Positions 55,001 to 63,800 of a DNA stretch of 64,000 nt are shown piece by piece (position 1 is the stretch's first letter; every line of letters starts with the position of its first letter). The notes under the pieces are model-generated. The model was not told the origin of the DNA and ran no database searches. It was given only the letters and a program-made list of their open reading frames with translations. This DNA is from JACQFV01 sp964593585 (GTDB lineage Bacteria; Zixibacteria; MSB-5A5; WJJR01), in NCBI GenBank assembly GCA_964593585.1, contig CAZQIZ010000010.1, positions 1-64,000 on the forward strand, given 5' to 3'. Made by a program: the position numbers and the translations under genes.

Positions 55001-55112
55001 ATTGTGCTCCACCGGGTGTACCGACGTGACCACTGCTCGCGGCAAAGGCGAAACCGGTCGAGACGAGTACGACGAGACAAACGCTCGCCAATACCATGAG
55101 TCTATGTTTCAT
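52020..55112 (-). CDS. Large secreted protein: Ig/cadherin-like repeats, cohesin-like, dockerin-like and type IX sorting domains
   Basis: 1030 residues; ATG preceded by AAGGAG. Signal peptide (1-24). A first beta domain, then four or five cadherin/Ig-like repeats (about 165-545; each starts near NxAPxC and contains SGVFxxxxVCAD). A cohesin-like domain (about 549-715, AYVTLSNTYPLGGIDLLICYD), a dockerin-like pair (about 735-807; RGDINLNGLANEVGDAV and ATDINNDG), and a C-terminal type A sorting domain (about 940-1030; LLQNYPNPFNAGTV, SSGVYFYRVEANGF, ends TLVK). Type IX export and surface attachment are likely. Adhesion or binding role is a guess. Confidence 0.9.
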   Translation of the reverse strand: MKHRLMVLASVCLVVLVSTGFAFAASSGHVGTPGGAQSQGLPRCATVQVPIFLDITSPLGAWGLPLTITGGATILAAAPGPDLAGFTTAVGGFPGTSGVLNFFGGCLPAGTYSGIWNLTVQTPADCQGTIVIDTAFYPPAGAFLVMGCDCCEYGPFDWFRGEFPLENQAPICGTNSDESVNFAGSVNKQLSASDPDACDALTYSLVSIVPPVAGAAAVSPSGVFTYSAVCADKGAHVVTFRATDPCGASVDCTFNLTVTNTAPVCGTNNPENVYFMAGVNNKQLNGSDPNGNPVTYSLVSIAPANVGPATVSASGVFNWQTVCADVGVHTVTFRVSDGCDFVDCSFQVTVFQNAPVATCPSDASVDWASGPAGYTLNATDDGCTGVLIWSIISAAPAPANAPTLAGNVLTFNPACADVPKGPITFTVSVSDGQKSDTCSFNVTVTNDAPVITCPDDQFAVLGDLVAAQAFATDDVNNTLTFSLVSFTALEGQGAPHNAPIVDAAGNFSWQTSSVDNGDAGLWEACIRVQDACGGVDECCFQIDVLSYALCIRSELDSANIHILNGQIATAYVTLSNTYPLGGIDLLICYDPSGLTFLEAFPVDELADWEYFTWRNNANGNCPGSACPTGYIRIVAIADLDNGPALHPPDASFYLDGRVVGLNFQVTSDRNFINQCFNVGFCVLDCGDNALSSKSGDTLFIPIGSPTNCIDPTKQAARDIIEFCPGRICIDEPPDDRGDINLNGLANEVGDAVLFINYFVYGSSVWDPVWDEVQILATDINNDGVVLTVADLIYLIRIITGDEQPFPPGTGTGSPKLSPYANSGTATVRVENNSVTVSTSSSVDLGGALLVFRYSGLSTGEPTLLSGAEGMNLRYTTNGSELRVLVHPSWNGELASIGAGTREILSIPTSGEGSIELTEVQMSDARGALMSTTTAKAVVPTEYALLQNYPNPFNAGTVMSFDLANDADWSVTIYNVTGQTVRSFAGHSAAGRVNVSWDGTTIAGDHASSGVYFYRVEANGFSETKKMTLVK

Positions 55113-55382
55113 TCTCCTTTGCTCCTTTACGTTGTCTCACTTGCAAGGATGTCAGTCAGAGAGCGGGACTGACTTGGGTGTGCTTCCGCGTTAGCCGTAT
55201 GAAGCTAACGCAAAGCCGCACAAGAGCTTCTTATAACCGATTGCGGGAATCTATTGGTAAAGGAATCCTACTGGGCGTAGGTCACCGCGGGTTCGAAATC
55301 ACGACGTTTCAAACCGAAGTCGGTGTTCGAGATTGTGGCACAGCAATTAAGCAGTCAGCAAGACCGCTTAGCACGTGATGGT

Positions 55383-55410
55383 AGATTACAACTTTTTCGC
55401 GGATAGTCAA
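55383..55410 (-). promoter_or_regulatory. Weak candidate promoter for the 1030-residue protein gene
   Basis: Minus-strand TTGACT (plus 55405-55410), 16-nt spacer, TAATCT (plus 55383-55388; 3 of 6), in an AT-rich stretch 270 bases upstream of the start. Weak -10 match. Confidence 0.28.
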
Positions 55411-55578
55411 CACTTTTTTCAAAAATCCCCGGAGCTTGGCGCGAGGCCACCGGAGCGGATCTCCCGTCGAACGGGAGCTTCCGGCCCTTTGACCATTCAG
55501 CGCTCTGCATGATTGGGGTCCGGCCTACCCCTCGCCTGTCCCGACGAGCACTTTACCGAACTTGGCGCGACAATTGAC

Positions 55579-55607
55579 TTGACACCCGCAACACTTAAGA
55601 CTATTTA
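55579..55607 (+). promoter_or_regulatory. Candidate promoter for the HYR-repeat protein gene
   Basis: TTGACA (55579-55584), 17-nt spacer, TATTTA (55602-55607; 3 of 6), followed by an AT-rich run. It would give a leader of about 220 bases before ATG 55834. Confidence 0.35.
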
Positions 55608-55833
55608 ACCACAGGTGTAAACATAGTTGTAACCTGGCCGACGCCCCACGTCGGAGCAGAGCACTCACGACTCGAGATCGCAGACGAGGCTCGAGAAGTG
55701 GACTGAGTCGGGCCCTTCAGCAAGGAGGTCCGTGGATGTCCTTTATATGATTCGTTGTGTGCCGTACTCGTACCGTGGACCAGTCTTACTCCGCTATCTA
55801 ATTACAATTTAACACGTTCCGGGAGGGCAAGAC

Positions 55834-58800
55834 ATGTGTATTCTGACTGTGCACCGGCGTCGGCCGTCTTTGTATTGTCTTAAATGTTTGTCAGCACTTA
55901 GCTTCCTGCTTCTGGCCATGGTGCCTGCGACTGCCGGTGCCGCCTTCATTTCCACCGACCGGCCCGAATATGCCCCCGGCGAGACCGTTCGGATTCGCGG
56001 GGCGGGATTCGCCCCGGCCGAAATAGTCACCCTGCAGGTGACCCATCTGGATGGCACCCCGGCATCCGGCGAGGGGCATGATCCCTGGGATGTCCCCACC
56101 AATGGCTCCGGCGGCTTTCTGGCCGACTGGACCGTTCCCTTCGATGACAACGTCGACGAGGAACTGCTGATTTCCGCCATTGGGCAGACATCGGGCATCG
56201 CGGCCAGCACCACAATCCTCGATGCCAACACTCATCTGACCTTTGTCTCAATTCCGACCTCGGTGCCGCCGAACTCCGGGTTCTCGGTCACGGCGCGCCT
56301 GACACAGGACTGCGGCGGCGATCCCGATGCCCCGCTGCCGGGCCGGACGATTCTCTTTTTCATCACCGAGGGCAATTGCGGGGTCGATGTTGGACAGAAT
56401 CCCAACGCGACCGCTGTCACCGATGCCTTCGGCGAGGCGACCGCCGCCCTCACCGCGCCGGCCGGCGATTTTGCCCTGCGCATCAAGTTCCTTGGTGAGG
56501 AGAAGCCGGATCCCTGCCCGAACCCCGGAAACAGCGCCTGCGATCCCAACGACCCGAACGCCAACAAGCGCTGCGTATCGCTGTCCAACGGCAATCTCTG
56601 TCAGACCATCACGGCGGTGCCCTGCGATCCACTGCAGGCGATCTGCCCGCCGCCGCTGACCGTCGAGTGCGAAGCGGCGGTGCCGATGCCCAACCCCGGC
56701 AGCGTCCTCTGCGACGGCGGCTGCTCGCCGGTGACCACCGTCTGGGTGGGGGATGGCCCGCTGACCGGCGGTCCCTGCGGCGGCACCATCGCCCGCACCT
56801 ATCGCTGCACCGACGCCATGGGCAACACCGCCGACTGCGTGCAGACCATTACGGTCGACGACAACACCGCGCCCTTCTTTGCCCCCGCCTGCTTCCAGTC
56901 CAACACCGTCGCCTGTATCAGCCAGGTGCCGCCGCCGGGACTGGGAGGAATCGGCCCGATCGACAATTGCGATGTGTCGCTTGCGCTCACGCACACCCGC
57001 ACCGACAACGGCGCTTCCGGCTGCCCCGACGACCCGCGGGTCATCACCGACGTTTACACCGCCACCGACGACTGCGGCAACTCCGGGACATGCACCCGGA
57101 CTTGGACGATCATCGACGACATCGCGCCGACCATCTCCTGCCCGCCCGGATTCACGGTCGAATGTCTGGCGGATCTGCCGCCGTGCAATCCGGCCGATGC
57201 GACCGCGGCCGATAACTGCGGTGCCGTCAGCGTGACCTGCGTCGATGGCCCGCTGGTTGGCGGACCCTGCGGCGGAACCGTCACCCGCACCTACACGGCC
57301 ACCGATGCCTGCGGGAATACCGCCAGTTGCACGCAAGTGATCACGATCGACGACACCACGCCCCCGACGATTGTCTGCCCGGCCGACTATTCATTGCCGT
57401 GCGACGGCACGGCGCCGCCGTGCGATCCGAATGACGCCACGGCGACCGATAATTGCGGCGCCGTTACGGTCACATGCTCCGAGTCCCCGTTCACAGGAGG
57501 TGTGACGCGCACCTACACGGCGACAGACGCCTGCGGCAATTCGGCCTCGTGCAGCCAGACCATCACATTTGAGGATACGACACCGCCGCAGTTCGTCGAT
57601 TGCCCGCCGTCGTTTACGGTGGAGTGTTTGGCTGACTTGCCGCCCTGTCCGACCAGCATGCCGGTCTTCGATGAGTGCGAAGGGCTGATCGTGGCGCCCG
57701 CGGTCTGCAGCGACGGCCCCCTGGTTGGCGGCGAATGCGGCGGCACGATCACCCGCACGATCACCGTCACCGACGCCAGCGGCAATGTCGCCACCTGCAC
57801 GCAGGTGATCACCATCGACGACAATACGCCGCCGTCCGTCACCTGCCCGCCGGCGCTGACTTTGGCCTGCGGCGCGTCGACCGACCCGTCGCAAACCGGC
57901 GTGGCGTCGGCCACCGACAACTGCGATCCCGATCCGGTGGTTACGTTCGCCGACGCGATCATGCCGGGCGCCTGCCCGCAGTCGTACACCATCATCCGAA
58001 CCTGGACCGCCGCCGACGACTGCGGTAATACCGCCACCTGCGATCAGGTCTTGTCGGTCATCGATGCGGTCCCGCCCGACATCCTCTGCCCGGCCGACGC
58101 CACGGTGGAGTGCGGCCAGCCGACTGATCCGGCCGCCACCGGCTTTGCCACCGCTTCCGACGCCTGTGACCCGGCGCCGACGGTGACCTATGCCGACAGC
58201 GAAACTCCCGGCGCTTGTGCCGCGGAGAAGTTGATCGCGCGCACATGGACCGCCACCGACGCCTGCGGCAATTCGAGCAGTTGTGTCCAGCTCATCGAAG
58301 TGATGGACACCCAGCCGCCGACGCTGACCGCCGGGTGCGGTCCGGGCGCGCAGTATCAATGCGCGGCCGATGTGCCGCCATTGGCCCCCGGCGCCGCGAC
58401 GGACAACTGCGATGTCGATGTCACCGTTACCGCGGTGCGCAGCGACAACGGCGGAGCCGGTTGCGCCGGTAATCCGTTGGTGGTGACCGACACCTACACC
58501 GCCACGGATGACTGCGGCAATACGGCCACCTGCACGCGTGTCCACACCGTCATCGACAACACACCGCCCGTGTTCGTCAACGGTTGCGGCGCCAACGCCG
58601 CCTACGATTGCCTCGCCGCGGTGCCACCGCCGGATCTGAGTGTGCTGGCAACCGACAACTGCGATGGCGCAGCCGTGGTCACGGTGGCGCGGACTTCCAA
58701 CGGCGGCGCCGGTTGTGTCGGCAATCCGCTGGTCCTCACCGACACCTACACCGCTACCGATGCCTGCGGCAACACGGCGCAATGCGCCCGCACTCACACC

Positions 58801-60483
58801 GTGATCGACAACACCGCGCCGGTCATTCTCGCCTGCCCGCCGCCGGTCACCGTCAATGGGCTGGAGAATCTGCCGCCCTGTGATGGCAGCGGCGTGAACG
58901 CCACCGACAATTGCGGCCCGGTGACCGTCACCTGCACCCGCGCCGGATTGGGCGGGGTTGGCTGCGGCAGTCTGCCGGTCGTTGTCACCTACCAGTATAC
59001 CGTCGCCGACGGTTGCGGCAATTCCGCCACCTGCACACGGCTGGTGACCGTCAACATGCCACCCTGCAACTTCTTCGTCACACTGGGGGCCGCCGGCGCC
59101 GAACTGAGCGCGCCGCTGGGCACGCAGATCAGCGTGCCGCTGGCCATCGACAGTCTCGACAATGAAATCGGTGCCTTCGAGATGACCTTCAACTACGATG
59201 CCGACGCGCTCACTCTCCTGGGGGTGACACGCGGCGTTGGGTTGAACGGCTGGCAGCACTTCAGCTACCGCACCGCCGCCGGCGCCGCCGCGAACACGCG
59301 GCGTGTCTCGGTCACGGGGATTGTGCAGTTGCCCGGCCAGGGCGCGCCGCCGACCAGCGCCTACGCGCCGTTGGGCGTGATCGCCTACCTGAACTTCGCC
59401 GTCTCCGCCGACCGTCGGCTCGAAGGACGGACGCTGTCGATTGCGCCCTCACAGCAGGAGTGCGACGACAACTGCCTGCTCAGCCGCGACGGGATGACCG
59501 CGTATGTCCCGGCCGATTTCAGCGGCGATCCCTGCCCGATGTCGGCGACGATGGTGCCCGCGGTGACGATCGCCCCGGCCTACGCCCGTGTCGCGCCCGC
59601 GCCCAACACGCGCGGCGATATCAACCTCAACGGCGCCGCCTATGAAGTCGGGGATGCGGTGCTCTTTGTCGATGTGCTCGCCGGCGTTCCCGGCGCGCTG
59701 TCCTCCGATCCGTCCGTGCGCAACCGTCAGCTGGATGCGACGGAAGTCAACGGTGACGGCGTGCGCGCCTCGGTGGCCGACCTGGTCTATCTGATTCGCG
59801 TGGTCACCGGCGATGCCTCGCCGCTGCCGGGCGCCAAGCCGGCGGCGATTGTCGCCGATGCGCTGGTCCGCGCGCAGAGCACCCCCGAAGGTCTGCGTCT
59901 GACGCTGGAATCGCCCGTGGACATCGGTGGGCTGCTCTTCACGTTCCGTAGCCGCGACCTGACCGCCGGAACGCCGGTAGTCTGCGCGGAGGGCGCGGCG
60001 CTGCGCACCTGCGCCCGCGTCAATCCCGACGGCGACCTGACCGTGCTCATGTACGGTTGGAACCGCGGTGACCGGCTCGCCGCCGGGCGGCATGATCTCC
60101 TGCTGGTTCCGACATCCGGCGTCGGCACAATCGAGCTGATCCGTGCCGAGGTGTCTGACGCCCAAGGCGATCTGCTCGCCGTGCGCCAGGCCGGCGCCAC
60201 ACTGCCTTCGGACTATGCGCTTCTGCAGAACTACCCCAACCCGTTCAACGCCGGCACCATCATCCCGGCGGTCCTGCCGCAGACCGGGGCATGGTCGGTG
60301 ACGATCTACAACGTCGCCGGCCAAACCGTGCGGCGGCTGGCCGGCCATGATGGCCCGGGCGCCATCCAAGTGTACTGGGATGGACGGGATGCGGGCGGAG
60401 GTAATGTGGCCAGCGGAGTCTACTTTTACCGGTTTGAGGCCGGCGGCTGGACCGCAACCCGCAAGATGATCCTGCTGAAGTAA
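55834..60483 (+). CDS. Giant secreted HYR-repeat protein with cohesin-like, dockerin-like and sorting domains (copy 1)
   Basis: 1549 residues; ATG preceded by GGGAGGG. Signal peptide (about 1-36). An N-terminal beta domain (about 38-265; STDRPEYAPGETVRIRGAGF) is followed by about ten Cys-rich HYR/Ig-like repeats (about 270-1075), each about 80 residues and starting near CPxxxTVEC and containing ATDNCG and TYTATDACGN. Then a cohesin-like domain (about 1078-1235), a dockerin-like pair (about 1259-1330; RGDINLNGAAYEVGDAV), and a type A sorting domain (about 1462-1549; LLQNYPNPFNAGT, ends ILLK). It is a likely type IX cargo. The next gene is a paralogue. Function, probably adhesion or surface structure, is inferred. 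Confidence 0.9.
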   Translation: MCILTVHRRRPSLYCLKCLSALSFLLLAMVPATAGAAFISTDRPEYAPGETVRIRGAGFAPAEIVTLQVTHLDGTPASGEGHDPWDVPTNGSGGFLADWTVPFDDNVDEELLISAIGQTSGIAASTTILDANTHLTFVSIPTSVPPNSGFSVTARLTQDCGGDPDAPLPGRTILFFITEGNCGVDVGQNPNATAVTDAFGEATAALTAPAGDFALRIKFLGEEKPDPCPNPGNSACDPNDPNANKRCVSLSNGNLCQTITAVPCDPLQAICPPPLTVECEAAVPMPNPGSVLCDGGCSPVTTVWVGDGPLTGGPCGGTIARTYRCTDAMGNTADCVQTITVDDNTAPFFAPACFQSNTVACISQVPPPGLGGIGPIDNCDVSLALTHTRTDNGASGCPDDPRVITDVYTATDDCGNSGTCTRTWTIIDDIAPTISCPPGFTVECLADLPPCNPADATAADNCGAVSVTCVDGPLVGGPCGGTVTRTYTATDACGNTASCTQVITIDDTTPPTIVCPADYSLPCDGTAPPCDPNDATATDNCGAVTVTCSESPFTGGVTRTYTATDACGNSASCSQTITFEDTTPPQFVDCPPSFTVECLADLPPCPTSMPVFDECEGLIVAPAVCSDGPLVGGECGGTITRTITVTDASGNVATCTQVITIDDNTPPSVTCPPALTLACGASTDPSQTGVASATDNCDPDPVVTFADAIMPGACPQSYTIIRTWTAADDCGNTATCDQVLSVIDAVPPDILCPADATVECGQPTDPAATGFATASDACDPAPTVTYADSETPGACAAEKLIARTWTATDACGNSSSCVQLIEVMDTQPPTLTAGCGPGAQYQCAADVPPLAPGAATDNCDVDVTVTAVRSDNGGAGCAGNPLVVTDTYTATDDCGNTATCTRVHTVIDNTPPVFVNGCGANAAYDCLAAVPPPDLSVLATDNCDGAAVVTVARTSNGGAGCVGNPLVLTDTYTATDACGNTAQCARTHTVIDNTAPVILACPPPVTVNGLENLPPCDGSGVNATDNCGPVTVTCTRAGLGGVGCGSLPVVVTYQYTVADGCGNSATCTRLVTVNMPPCNFFVTLGAAGAELSAPLGTQISVPLAIDSLDNEIGAFEMTFNYDADALTLLGVTRGVGLNGWQHFSYRTAAGAAANTRRVSVTGIVQLPGQGAPPTSAYAPLGVIAYLNFAVSADRRLEGRTLSIAPSQQECDDNCLLSRDGMTAYVPADFSGDPCPMSATMVPAVTIAPAYARVAPAPNTRGDINLNGAAYEVGDAVLFVDVLAGVPGALSSDPSVRNRQLDATEVNGDGVRASVADLVYLIRVVTGDASPLPGAKPAAIVADALVRAQSTPEGLRLTLESPVDIGGLLFTFRSRDLTAGTPVVCAEGAALRTCARVNPDGDLTVLMYGWNRGDRLAAGRHDLLLVPTSGVGTIELIRAEVSDAQGDLLAVRQAGATLPSDYALLQNYPNPFNAGTIIPAVLPQTGAWSVTIYNVAGQTVRRLAGHDGPGAIQVYWDGRDAGGGNVASGVYFYRFEAGGWTATRKMILLK

Positions 60484-60508
60484 CTGGAACGGTCGGCCCG
60501 GCTATCCC

Positions 60509-60543
60509 AAGCCCCGCGGGCGCAAAGCCCGCGGGGCTTTTTT
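60509..60543 (+). terminator. Terminator of the first HYR-repeat gene
   Basis: A perfect 13-bp stem (AAGCCCCGCGGGC / GCCCGCGGGGCTT), 5-nt loop, and a run of six T (60538-60543), 26 bases past the stop. A textbook terminator, so the paralogue downstream has its own promoter. Confidence 0.95.
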
Positions 60544-60855
60544 GTGCTTCCTGATACCGGAGCCAGTTTTTGTCAAAAGCCGGACCCCGCTGGGTCAACT
60601 GCTTGACTACCTGATTTATGGGGTTAGATTGTCTGTGGAGCAAGGGACTCGTCTGATTACCGTCCAGTCATTCTGATCGACCGCGGCATCGGCCGCGTCA
60701 CGCGCATTTGTCATCGTCTTCACGGTCGGAGGTGGAGTCCGAACCGGCCATCTGAACTCCTGAATGAGGCGCAAGGACGCCTGTCATGCCGCTTTGCAAA
60801 ATAGCCGTCGGCTCTCCGCCGCCGGATCGCAAGACACCGATAGGGAGGTGTGGAA
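60544..60855. other. Intergenic leader of the second HYR-repeat gene
   Basis: 312 bases after the terminator. No gene is seen. It must hold the promoter of the paralogue but no clear hexamer pair was recognised. A partly structured tract at about 60770-60830 (GAGGCGCAAGGACGCCT hairpin) precedes the ribosome site. Confidence 0.5.
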
Positions 60856-63800
60856 ATGACCGCTAATCACCTGTCCAGCCGCCTGCCGGCGTGCGGACGG
60901 CGCGTCGGGTTCTGTGCCCTGGTGCTGTTGGCCGCGCTGGTTGCGACCGCCGCCGGCGCGTCCGCCGCCGTCCTCAGCACTGACAAACCCGACTATGCGC
61001 CCGGAGAGACCATCCACATCCGCGGCGCCGGCTTCGGCTCCGCCGAGATCGTGAGCGTGCACATCACCCACGCCGACGGCACGCCCGAAACAGGGGAGGG
61101 GCACCAGCCGTGGGAGGTGCGCGCCAACGGTTCCGGCGGTTTCGTCACCGACTGGGTCGTGCCGTTTGATGACAACGTCGACGAGATCCTGCTCATCACC
61201 GCCACCGGATTGACTTCGGGCACCATCACCACCACAACAGTCGTCGACGCCAACACCAATCTCGCCTTCCTCTCCGTGCCCGAGTCGGTGCCGCCGAGCA
61301 CGCCGTTTACCATCCGCTTCCGGTTGACGCAGGATTGCGGCGGCGGGGATGAAGCGCCGCTGCCCGGACGCGAGGTGCTGATCCTCCTGACGCAGGGCGC
61401 CAACTGCGGCGTCGATGTTGGCAACGAGCCCGACACCACGGTCGTCACCGACGCTTTCGGCGAGGCCACGGTCCATCTGGTCTCGCCGCCGGTGGACTTT
61501 GCCGTGCGCCTGAAATTCCTCGGTGAGGAGAAACCGAACCCCTGCCCGAACCCGGGCAACAGCGTCTGCGCGCCGACCGATCCGAACGCCAGCAAGCGTT
61601 GTGTGTCGCTGTCGAATGCGAACCTCTGCCAGGTGGTCTCGTCGATCACCTGTGATCCGCTCCAGTCGATCTGCCCGCCGGCCGCCGCGGTCAGTTGCGA
61701 GTCCGATGTCCCGCCGCCCGATCCTTCGCTGGTCATCTGCCAGGGCGGCTGCCCGCCGGTGGTCACCGCCTGGATCGGCGACAGTCCACTCACCGGCGGC
61801 CCGTGCGGCGGCACGATCGCCCGCACCTACCGCTGCACCGACGCGCTCGGGAATACATCGGACTGCGTCCAGACCATCACCATCGACGACAACGATCCGC
61901 CGTCATTCCCCGTCGGCTGCACGCAGGCGGATACGTTCGCCTGTGTCGCGGATGTTCCCGCGCAGGCGCTGGGCGGATTTGACCCACTGGACAATTGCGA
62001 TGCCACGGTGACCGTGACCGCCGCGCGCACCGACAACGGCGGCGCCGGCTGTGTGGATGATCCGCTGGTGATCACCGATGTCTACACCGCCACGGATGAT
62101 TGCGGCAACACGGCGCAGTGCCGCCGCGTCTGGACGGTCATCGACGATGTCCCGCCGACGATCACTTGCCCGTCGGATTTTGCCGTGCAGCGTCTCGGCG
62201 ATATTCCCGCCTGTGATCCATCCGATGCGGTCGCCTCGGACAACTGTGGCACGGTCACGGTCACCTGCAACGATGGCCCGCTGGTCGGCGGGTCCTGCGG
62301 CGGCACGGTGACGCGCACCTTCACCGCGACCGACGCCTGCGGCAACAGCGCCTCCTGCACCCAGACGATCACCGTCTACGACACCACGCCGCCGTCGATT
62401 GTCTGCCCGGCCGACGCGCTCTATGAATGCGGCGAAAATGTGCCAGCCTGCGATCCGGCCGATGCGACCGCGTCGGACAATGTCGGCGTTTTCTCTGTTA
62501 CCTGCGTCGACACGCCGACCGCGACCGGTCTGATCCGCACCTACACCGCGACCGACTCCTGCGGCAATTCCGCCTCCTGCGCGCAGATCATCACGATCGA
62601 CGATGACACGCCACCGACCTTTGTTGACTGCGTGCCCGAAATCCGCGTGCAATGCCTGGCCGATGTTCCGCCCTGTCCCGCCACGATGCCGGTCTTCGAT
62701 GAGTGTCTTGGTCCAATCGTCGCGCCGGTGACTTGCTCCGATGGTCCGCTGGTGGGCGGTGTCTGCGGCGGCACGATTACACGCACGATTACCGTCTCCG
62801 ACGCGGCCGGCAACACCGCCATCTGCGTTCAGACGATCACCGTCGATGACACCACGCCACCTTCGATTGTCTGTCCGCCCGATGTGACGATCGAATGCAC
62901 CGCCTCCACCGATCCGGAAAACACCGGCTTCGCGACCGCCACCGACAACTGCGCGCCGGCGCCGCCGGTGAGGTACGCCGACCAGACGGTTCCGGGGCAG
63001 TGTGTGGGCATGAACTTGATCATCCGCACCTGGACTGCAACCGACGCCTGCGACAACAGCGCCTCTTGCGTCCAGTTGATCACGTTGCTGGACACCGCGC
63101 CGCCCACACTGACCTGTCCGCCCGATGTCACGGTGGAATGCGGCGATCCATATGATCCGGCGGTGACCGGCTCGGCCAGCGCGGTCGATGCCTGTGATCC
63201 GGAGCCGAATGTCGGCTATACCGAGACGCGCACACCCGGTGCCTGCCCGGGCGAGTTCTTTCTCTATCGCATCTGGACGGCGGTCGACGACTGCGGCAAT
63301 TCCGCGATGTGCATCCAGTTGATCACCGTCGACGACTCGCAGGGGCCGGTCATCACCTGTCCGTCCGATGTCACGATCGGCTGTCATGACTCCGTCGATC
63401 CGCTGTCGACCGGCCAGGCGACGGCCACGGACGTTTGCGATCCGCAGCCCGCGCTCGACTATCGCGATGCGGTCACGCCCGGCTCGTGCGCGTCGAACTA
63501 CGTCATCAAGCGCACCTGGATCGCCACCGACCTTTGTGGCAACGTCTCTGAATGCGTCCAAGCCATCACCGCGATCGACACCGCGCCGCCGGTCTTTGTC
63601 AGCGTGCCGCCGCCGATCACCGTGAACGGACTGGCCGGGCTGCCGCCGTGCACGCTCGACGGCGTCGAAGTCGAAGACGATTGCGGCGAAGTGACCCTCA
63701 CCTGCACCCGCGCCGGGTTGGGCGGCGTCAGTTGCGGCACCATCCCGGTGCTGGTCCGTTATATCTTCACCGCGGTCGATGAATGCGGCAACAGCGCCAC

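Larger units (their letters stand above)
55113..55833. other. Divergent intergenic region between two surface-protein genes
   Basis: 721 bases, AT-richer than its surroundings. It holds two possible promoters (minus 55383-55410, plus 55579-55607) and an 8-bp hairpin GCGTTAGC / GCTAACGC (55188-55211) in the minus-strand leader. No gene is supported. The plus-strand leader would be about 220 bases. Confidence 0.5.

Noticed and set aside
55188..55260. Cyclic-di-GMP-I (GEMM) riboswitch, because of ACGCAAAGCC after a hairpin
   Set aside because: The upstream GCAAACC element and the GNRA loop of the P1b helix are missing, and the nearest plus-strand gene is about 570 bases away.
60770..60840. GEMM-like riboswitch before the second HYR-repeat gene
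   Set aside because: GCAAAATAGCC and GCCGGATCGC only weakly resemble the conserved parts, and no closing helix can be drawn. A covariance search would settle it.
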